From the NCBI GenBank assembly GCA_025357915.1, contig JANYLH010000084.1, positions 1 to 64,000 of the forward strand: a stretch of 64,000 bases of DNA, written 5' to 3'. Below are positions 59,659 to 64,000 of this stretch, one piece after another. Both the position numbers and the translations under genes were made by a program. The notes beneath the pieces were generated by a model, which saw only the letters and a program-made list of their open reading frames with translations, was not told the DNA's origin and did not search any database. Numbering within the stretch: position 1 is the stretch's first letter; each line of letters begins with the position of its first letter. The stretch comes from Gammaproteobacteria bacterium (GTDB lineage Bacteria; Pseudomonadota; Gammaproteobacteria; Steroidobacterales; Steroidobacteraceae).

Positions 59659-60882
59659 TCAGGGGTAGCTCAGCATCAACTGCAGCCAGAGCTTGCGGGT
59701 GTCGGCCGCAAGACCATCCGCGCTGTAGCGTGCGGCCTTGAGCAGCAGCTCGCAGTGGGGATTGAACTTGTGCCCGACCGAGGCATCCCATTCCGTGCCG
59801 TAGCTCCGGCTTACGGCGTCGGCGCGAAAATCATGCCACGCCAGTTGCGCCTCCACGCCATGTGTCCTGGCGTTAGCGGCGACATAGGTGTCACGCAGAC
59901 CCTGTGGCGGCGTGGTCAGGAATTTGTCGGCCCAGCCCTGGAACGCATGCAAAGTGGCGAGCGGCGTCTGAAAGCGGTGTTCTGCGCGCGTGGCATCGCC
60001 CCCCAGTACCTCGACACCCGCGCGCAGTCCCCAGGTCGGGCGGGCCGCACCCAGCTCCAGCTGGTAGTAGCGCGCTGCATAGCTCACCGGATTGTCGGCG
60101 TAGTCCTGCTGCCGCACGTAGGACGCCGACCAGGGCATCGTCCAACCGCCCACCGCGTGGCTCCCGGTCCAGAGCAGGCCGAGGTTCCGGTGCGAGTTCG
60201 ACGGCGCATTGCGCAGGTCGAGCCAGTACCCGAACAGGCTCAGCTTGCCGGCTGTTTTCAGGTCCAGGGCCGCGTGCAGGACGTGGCTGCGCGAGCGCAG
60301 GTCGGCCGGCGGCGTGCCGGCATCGGGGCCGTATACGCGGTTCACGTTATCGATGTAGCTGTAGGTCAGCGTCGTCGAGGGCAGGCGCCGCGTACGCCAG
60401 GTGAGGGCATCGAAGGTCTGCTCGTTCTGGCGCCAGGCCGAGCCGCCGATGAAGCGCTGGTTGTCGAGGTTCAGCCGTTGACGACCGACGACCACATCGT
60501 CCTTCGCGGTCGTGATCTTCAGAGCCGCCTGGTTCAGGTCGGTCGCCGGCGGATCGGCGATGATCGGCCGGTCGGTGCGCCCATTGCGCGTGCTGTTGAA
60601 GCTCGCGGCGCTCAGCACCCCGAGGTGATCGATCTCGAACAGCGCGCTCAGGTGATCCCAGACGCCGCTCTCGTATCCCAGGCGCGCCCGAAAGGTGGTC
60701 GCCGTGGCATCGTTCGGCAGGGCCTTGTCATCAACGGCTTCGACGCGCGTGCGCAGGCTCAGCGTTACCTTGGCGCCGGTCAGTGCGGCCGCCAGATCCG
60801 AATCGGCCGCCTGCGCGGCTACCCCCAGTCCGAGGGCACACAGCACGGGCAGCACCTTCTTTGAAAATCTTTGCGTTCTCAT
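59659..60882 (-). CDS. Alginate-export-type outer-membrane porin
   Basis: A 407-residue outer-membrane beta-barrel with a signal peptide (KKVLPVLCALGLGVAAQAADS). It has many amphipathic strands such as LSLRTRVEAVDD, TTFRARLGYESGVWDHLSALFEID and VVVGRQRLNLDNQRFIGGSAWRQNEQTFDAL, the last typical of the alginate-export domain family. No alginate genes are near. It is the last gene of the nirK operon, nine bases after the SCO-like gene, so it more probably imports small anions or other solutes used in that pathway; this is an inference. Confidence 0.83.
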   Translation of the reverse strand: MRTQRFSKKVLPVLCALGLGVAAQAADSDLAAALTGAKVTLSLRTRVEAVDDKALPNDATATTFRARLGYESGVWDHLSALFEIDHLGVLSAASFNSTRNGRTDRPIIADPPATDLNQAALKITTAKDDVVVGRQRLNLDNQRFIGGSAWRQNEQTFDALTWRTRRLPSTTLTYSYIDNVNRVYGPDAGTPPADLRSRSHVLHAALDLKTAGKLSLFGYWLDLRNAPSNSHRNLGLLWTGSHAVGGWTMPWSASYVRQQDYADNPVSYAARYYQLELGAARPTWGLRAGVEVLGGDATRAEHRFQTPLATLHAFQGWADKFLTTPPQGLRDTYVAANARTHGVEAQLAWHDFRADAVSRSYGTEWDASVGHKFNPHCELLLKAARYSADGLAADTRKLWLQLMLSYP

Positions 60883-60891
60883 GTCAGCACT

Positions 60892-61503
60892 CTAGTGTGC
60901 GGCCAGCGCTGTGTGCACGGCCGCGATAAATGACGGATCCGGTGTACTGCTCAGGCGATCGGTCCGGGCGAGGATCCGCCCCTCGCCATCGAGCAGCAGC
61001 AGTGCGCTGGTGTGGTTGAACTCGCCGTTCTCGAGCTGGCGGTAGCGGACATCGAGCACCGCGGCGAGGCGCCGCACCGTAACGCCGTCGGTACGCGCCA
61101 GCGTCCAGCGGCGCGTATCGACGCCGTGCTCCCTGGCCGTGCGCGCCAGCACCTGCGGCGTGTCGTGCCCGGGATCCAGGCTCACCAGCAACACGCGCAG
61201 TCGGGCGCGCTCGCCAGGCGACAGCGCGCGATCGATCGATCTGCCCGTTTCGATCAGCATCGGACAGACCAGCTGGCAGCGGGCATAGAACATACCGACG
61301 AGCTGCGGCTCACCGCGCCGGCCGGCCAGCGAGAAACGCCGCCCCGCCTGGTCGGTAAAGTGGCCCGGCAGATTCCAGACCGAATCGCCCGGCAGCTCGT
61401 GCGCCGGGGCAGCGGCCGGGGCGGCCCGTAGCGGCTGCGCGACCGCCAGCAGCAGCGCGAGGCTGATCGGCGCGAGCACTTTCACGGCAACCCCCGCGCG
61501 CAA
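60892..61503 (-). CDS. SCO1/SenC-family copper protein
   Basis: A 203-residue periplasmic thioredoxin-fold protein with a signal peptide. It has the copper-binding motif C76-x3-C80-P (FYARCQLVCPM) and the distant His164 (EFNHTSAL), the complete SCO ligand set. SCO proteins deliver copper or reduce cysteines for copper-enzyme assembly, usually for the CuA site of cytochrome oxidase. Its place behind nirK makes maturation of the copper nitrite reductase a likely role. It overlaps the NirV-like gene by 22 bases. Confidence 0.9.
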   Translation of the reverse strand: MRAGVAVKVLAPISLALLLAVAQPLRAAPAAAPAHELPGDSVWNLPGHFTDQAGRRFSLAGRRGEPQLVGMFYARCQLVCPMLIETGRSIDRALSPGERARLRVLLVSLDPGHDTPQVLARTAREHGVDTRRWTLARTDGVTVRRLAAVLDVRYRQLENGEFNHTSALLLLDGEGRILARTDRLSSTPDPSFIAAVHTALAAH

Positions 61504-62246
61504 CGGAAACCCAGGTTCGAAGTGCTGTCGCTCCCGCGCAAGGACGAGAGCAGCGCCACGCGCATCATGACCGGGTAGTTTTCCCGATCAGCCACCGACA
61601 GTGCCCCCGCGCCGCAGAACTTGTAGCGCTCCGAGTCCTGCTGGTTGCGATTGTCGCCCACCACCAGCATGGATGAGTAATCGTCGGTCCATTCCCAGAC
61701 CAGCCCATGCAGGTCGCTGACGCCATAGACGTTGGCCATGTTGCGCCCGATCTCCGGAAGCGGGCCGGCCGAGTTGCGCGCATACCAGTCGAGTATGCGC
61801 GCCCCCCAGGCGGGATCGCTGCGCGCATCGCGCTGCGTTTCATCGGCTGCTGCTACGTATTCCCATTCGTCCCAGGTCGGCAGCCGTGCCCCCTGCGCCT
61901 CGCAGTAGGCCCGGGCGGCAAACCAGCTCACGCGCGTCACGGGCTGCCGTGGCAGCGCGCCGGTCCCCAGAGACAGGGATCCCTGCCAATGCGAAAGGTA
62001 CTGATCGCGCTCCGCGTAGAGCGGCAGCGCCCGGTCACGCCGCCATTGCGGATGGGCATGCGCGAACACCAGGAACTCGGCGTTCGTGACCGGCTCGGGC
62101 ATCAACTCGAAAGCAGCCACCTGCCGGCGTCCCGCGCCATCCTCGTACTGCAGCATCGACTGGAACGTACCGGCCGGGATGTGCTGATAGTCGCCGCCGC
62201 TCGCGGCAGCGGACATCAGCAGCAGCGCGAGCGTGGCACGGCGCAT
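61482..62246 (-). CDS. nirV: NirV-like SUMF1/formylglycine-generating-enzyme-fold protein
   Basis: A 254-residue protein with a signal peptide and the FGE-sulfatase fold signature: IPAGTFQSM, PVTNAEFLVFAHAHP, LPRQPVTRVSWFAARAYCEAQGARLPTWDEWEYVA, ANVYGVSDLHGLVWEWTDDY and SNLGFRCARG at the end. True formylglycine enzymes have a pair of reactive cysteines shortly before SNLGFRC; here that region (PVMMRVALLSSLRGSDST) has none, so the enzyme activity is unlikely. NirV proteins are encoded next to nirK in other denitrifiers, with an accessory role not fully defined. It starts four bases after nirK. Confidence 0.82.
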   Translation of the reverse strand: MRRATLALLLMSAAASGGDYQHIPAGTFQSMLQYEDGAGRRQVAAFELMPEPVTNAEFLVFAHAHPQWRRDRALPLYAERDQYLSHWQGSLSLGTGALPRQPVTRVSWFAARAYCEAQGARLPTWDEWEYVAAADETQRDARSDPAWGARILDWYARNSAGPLPEIGRNMANVYGVSDLHGLVWEWTDDYSSMLVVGDNRNQQDSERYKFCGAGALSVADRENYPVMMRVALLSSLRGSDSTSNLGFRCARGLP

Positions 62247-62250
62247 GATC

Positions 62251-63717
62251 TCAGCGCGCAGCGCCCTTGGGACGCACGGTAGTGGCGCGGACCTCGGTGA
62301 CCTTCTCCGGACTGATCTGCCCGCCGGGGTTCCCCCAGCTGTTGAGCACGAAGGTGAGGATGTGCGCCACCTCGTCGTCGTTGAGCTGACTCATCGGCGG
62401 CATGACCGAATTGAAGTCCTGGCCGTTTACCGTGACGGCGCCACTGCGTCCGTTGAGCACGATGCCAATCGCACGGTTCAGGTCGGCCGCGAGGAAATCG
62501 GATTTCGCGAGCGGCGGAAACACATTGGCCAGGCCCTCGCCACCTGACTGGTGGCAGACCGAGCAGGTGCCGTTGAACAGCGCCCTGCCCGCATCGACCT
62601 GCTGCCGCAGGGTCAATGCCCCACTGGCGCTCGCCGAGGCCGCCGCCGCGACCGGAGCCGCGCTCACCGCCTTGTCACCGAGGTAGGCGCTGTCGACCTC
62701 CTTGCCCGAATACACCGCCTTATTCTCCGGTCCTTCCGTCTTGATCATGCCCAGCGCGCCCTTGTTGAAGGCGCGGAACAGCGCATGGTCGACGATGATG
62801 CTGGTGCCTGGCACCTCCATGTGGAATTCGACGATGGCTGATCCACCGGCGGGCACCATCGTGGTCTGCACGTTCTCCTGGTAGTGCGTGCCGCCCTCGG
62901 TGTAGACCTTGTCGAAGATTTCGCCGATGACATGGAAGTTAGAGGTGAGGTTTGGGCCCCCATTCCCGACGTACAGACGCACGGTGTCGCCGACCTTGGC
63001 CGGCAGCGCCTTGTCGCCCAGCAGTGCGCCCTCGGAGCCATTGAACAGCACGTAGGTCGGGTTCTCGTCGATCGCCTTCTGCATGTCGAAGGGCTGCGTG
63101 CCCTTCTCGCGATACTTGCCGACCGTGTAGAAGTCGCCCTGCATCACGTAGTACTCGCGATTGACCTCCGGCAGGCCGCCGGGCGGCTCGACCAGGATCA
63201 GCCCGTACATGCCGTTGGCCACGTGCATGCCGACCGGCGCGGTGGCGCAGTGATACACGTACAGGCCCGCATTAAGCGCCTTGAAAGTGAACTGCGACTG
63301 GTGGCCCGGCGCCGTAAAACTGGAAGCCGCACCGCCGCCCGGACCGGTGACCGCGTGCAGATCGATGTTGTGGGGCATCTTGTCATCGGGGTGGTTCTTC
63401 AGATGGAACTCCACCGTGTCGCCCTGACGCACGCGGATGAAACTGCCCGGCACCGTGCCGCCGAAAGTCCAGAAGGTGTATTTCACGCCCTCGGAGATGT
63501 CCTTCTCGATTTCGCGCACTTCAAGGTCGACGATGACCTTGGCCGGGTAGTTGCGGTGTGTCGGCGGTGGCACCAGCGGTGGACTGGTGAGGATCGCCTT
63601 GATCGGCTCGCCCTGTGGCGGTCCGAAATCGCCAGCCGCCGATCCGCCCGTGTCGCCATGGACAACGGGCAGCGCAAAGGCGGCGGCCAAAAGGAGAAAG
63701 ACGGCGGTGCATTTCAT
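62251..63717 (-). CDS. nirK: Copper nitrite reductase with C-terminal cytochrome c domain
   Basis: Reduces nitrite to nitric oxide in the periplasm. The 488-residue precursor has a signal peptide (about 1-21) and two cupredoxin domains. Type 1 copper ligands: H116, C157, H165, M170. Type 2 ligands: H121, H156, H311. The catalytic pair is D119 and H262. An Ala-rich linker (about 353-370) leads to a cytochrome c domain with C385-S-V-C-H389 and candidate axial M439 or M442. All key residues are present, so electrons could pass from the tethered haem to type 1 copper. The start ATG 63717 gives the signal peptide. An FNR/NNR-type box lies 64 bases upstream. Confidence 0.95.
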   Translation of the reverse strand: MKCTAVFLLLAAAFALPVVHGDTGGSAAGDFGPPQGEPIKAILTSPPLVPPPTHRNYPAKVIVDLEVREIEKDISEGVKYTFWTFGGTVPGSFIRVRQGDTVEFHLKNHPDDKMPHNIDLHAVTGPGGGAASSFTAPGHQSQFTFKALNAGLYVYHCATAPVGMHVANGMYGLILVEPPGGLPEVNREYYVMQGDFYTVGKYREKGTQPFDMQKAIDENPTYVLFNGSEGALLGDKALPAKVGDTVRLYVGNGGPNLTSNFHVIGEIFDKVYTEGGTHYQENVQTTMVPAGGSAIVEFHMEVPGTSIIVDHALFRAFNKGALGMIKTEGPENKAVYSGKEVDSAYLGDKAVSAAPVAAAASASASGALTLRQQVDAGRALFNGTCSVCHQSGGEGLANVFPPLAKSDFLAADLNRAIGIVLNGRSGAVTVNGQDFNSVMPPMSQLNDDEVAHILTFVLNSWGNPGGQISPEKVTEVRATTVRPKGAAR

Positions 63718-63780
63718 GATCAGTTGCTCCCGGAAACCCTGCTGCAGCGCAAATGCTGCGCGCGGCACCCGGCAGACGCC

Positions 63781-63794
63781 TTGATCTGCGTCAA
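63781..63794 (-). promoter_or_regulatory. FNR/NNR-type box upstream of nirK
   Basis: The minus strand reads TTGACGCAGATCAA (plus strand TTGAT-CTGC-GTCAA), matching the TTGAT-N4-ATCAA consensus of FNR/ANR and DNR/NNR regulators at nine of ten conserved positions. It is the only such site noticed near nirK and sits in the 86-base gap between a Crp/Fnr-type gene and nirK. This fits activation of the nitrite-reduction operon at low oxygen or by nitric oxide. Confidence 0.75.
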
Positions 63795-63803
63795 CCGGTG
63801 CTG

Positions 63804-64000
63804 TTAAGCCCCGCGCGCCAGTGCCTGCAGTGCCTGCGGATCGCGTATTTCGACCTCGCGTCCCTCGACCGCCAGCAGGCCCTGGTCCTGGAACCGGCGC
63901 AGCACGCGGCTCAGCGTTTCGGCGGCGAGCCGCAGGTAGTTGGCGATGTCCGTGCGCGCCATGGACAGGTGAAAACCCGAAGCGGAAAACCCGCGCGCCG
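63804..64000 (-). CDS. Crp/Fnr-family transcription regulator, 5' part beyond window
   Basis: Only the last 65 residues are in the window. They contain the FNR-type helix-turn-helix: [28 protein letters not shown], followed by [16 protein letters not shown] and the stop at 63804. The SMxRxDIANYL...ETxSR pattern is the DNA-binding helix of FNR, ANR and DNR-type proteins. It lies directly upstream of nirK on the same strand and is a natural candidate for its regulator. Whether it senses oxygen (N-terminal cysteines) or nitric oxide cannot be seen. Confidence 0.88.
   Translation of the reverse strand, partial: ARGFSASGFHLSMARTDIANYLRLAAETLSRVLRRFQDQGLLAVEGREVEIRDPQALQALARGA

Noticed and set aside
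61482-62246. Calling the SUMF1-fold protein an active formylglycine-generating enzyme
   Set aside because: The reactive cysteine pair is missing and no sulfatase gene is nearby; nirK context favours a NirV-type role.

Overview
This 64 kb window is a gene-dense stretch of a high-G+C bacterial chromosome. It has short spacers, many 4-base stop/start overlaps, and no gene-free stretch over 300 bases (the longest spacers are about 230, 150 and 146 bases). I saw no rRNA, CRISPR array, prophage or insertion sequence. The gene order points to a gammaproteobacterium: guaB-guaA divergent from xseA, then der-bamB-yfgM-hisS-rodZ-pilW-rlmN-ndk, iscA-iscS-trmJ divergent from suhB, then queA-tgt-yajC-secD-secF and xerD-dsbC. 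The UrcA-family protein, the large NAD-type glutamate dehydrogenase and the base composition suggest an environmental lineage such as Nevskiales/Steroidobacterales. That placement is an inference.

Left third (1-27.5 kb): core housekeeping genes, mostly on the minus strand. They cover GMP synthesis, DNA repair, ribosome maturation and outer-membrane assembly, the histidyl-tRNA synthetase operon, iron-sulfur biogenesis, tRNA modification (TrmJ, Tgt, QueA), protein export (YajC-SecD-SecF), a tRNA-Leu(CAA), ferredoxin FdxA, DsbC and XerD. Three points differ from the textbook layout. guaA appears to start at an ATT codon behind a perfect Shine-Dalgarno sequence. ispG is absent between rodZ and hisS. 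The cysteine desulfurase carries a degenerate IscU-like C-terminal domain, while iscR, iscU, hscBA and fdx are missing.

Middle (27.7-42.2 kb): a plus-strand run plsC, ETF-ubiquinone oxidoreductase, zapE, NAD-glutamate dehydrogenase and gpmA faces a membrane-anchored RraB-domain protein and a 2Fe-2S ferredoxin. Next comes a thiamine-salvage cassette under a TPP riboswitch: TonB-dependent receptor, PnuT-type transporter and a ThiK-like kinase. A divergent PhzF-family gene follows.

Right (42.2-57 kb): a long minus-strand run encodes a ModF-like double ATPase, a beta-lactamase-fold protein without the catalytic Ser-x-x-Lys, an MFS exporter, a gamma-carbonic anhydrase homologue, a HlyD/ABC/FtsX-type export system and a broken S9 peptidase. 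After these come a glycine-zipper lipoprotein, a protein with two aspartyl-protease DTG motifs, and kbl-tdh. UrcA and serine dehydratase follow. Together with the glutamate dehydrogenase they indicate growth on amino acids.

Right edge (58.7-64 kb): an esterase, then a nitrite-reduction operon read leftward. It holds a copper nitrite reductase with a fused cytochrome c domain, a NirV-like protein, a SCO-family protein and an alginate-export-type porin. An FNR/NNR-type box and a partial Crp/Fnr regulator lie just upstream, so the organism probably respires nitrite when oxygen is low.
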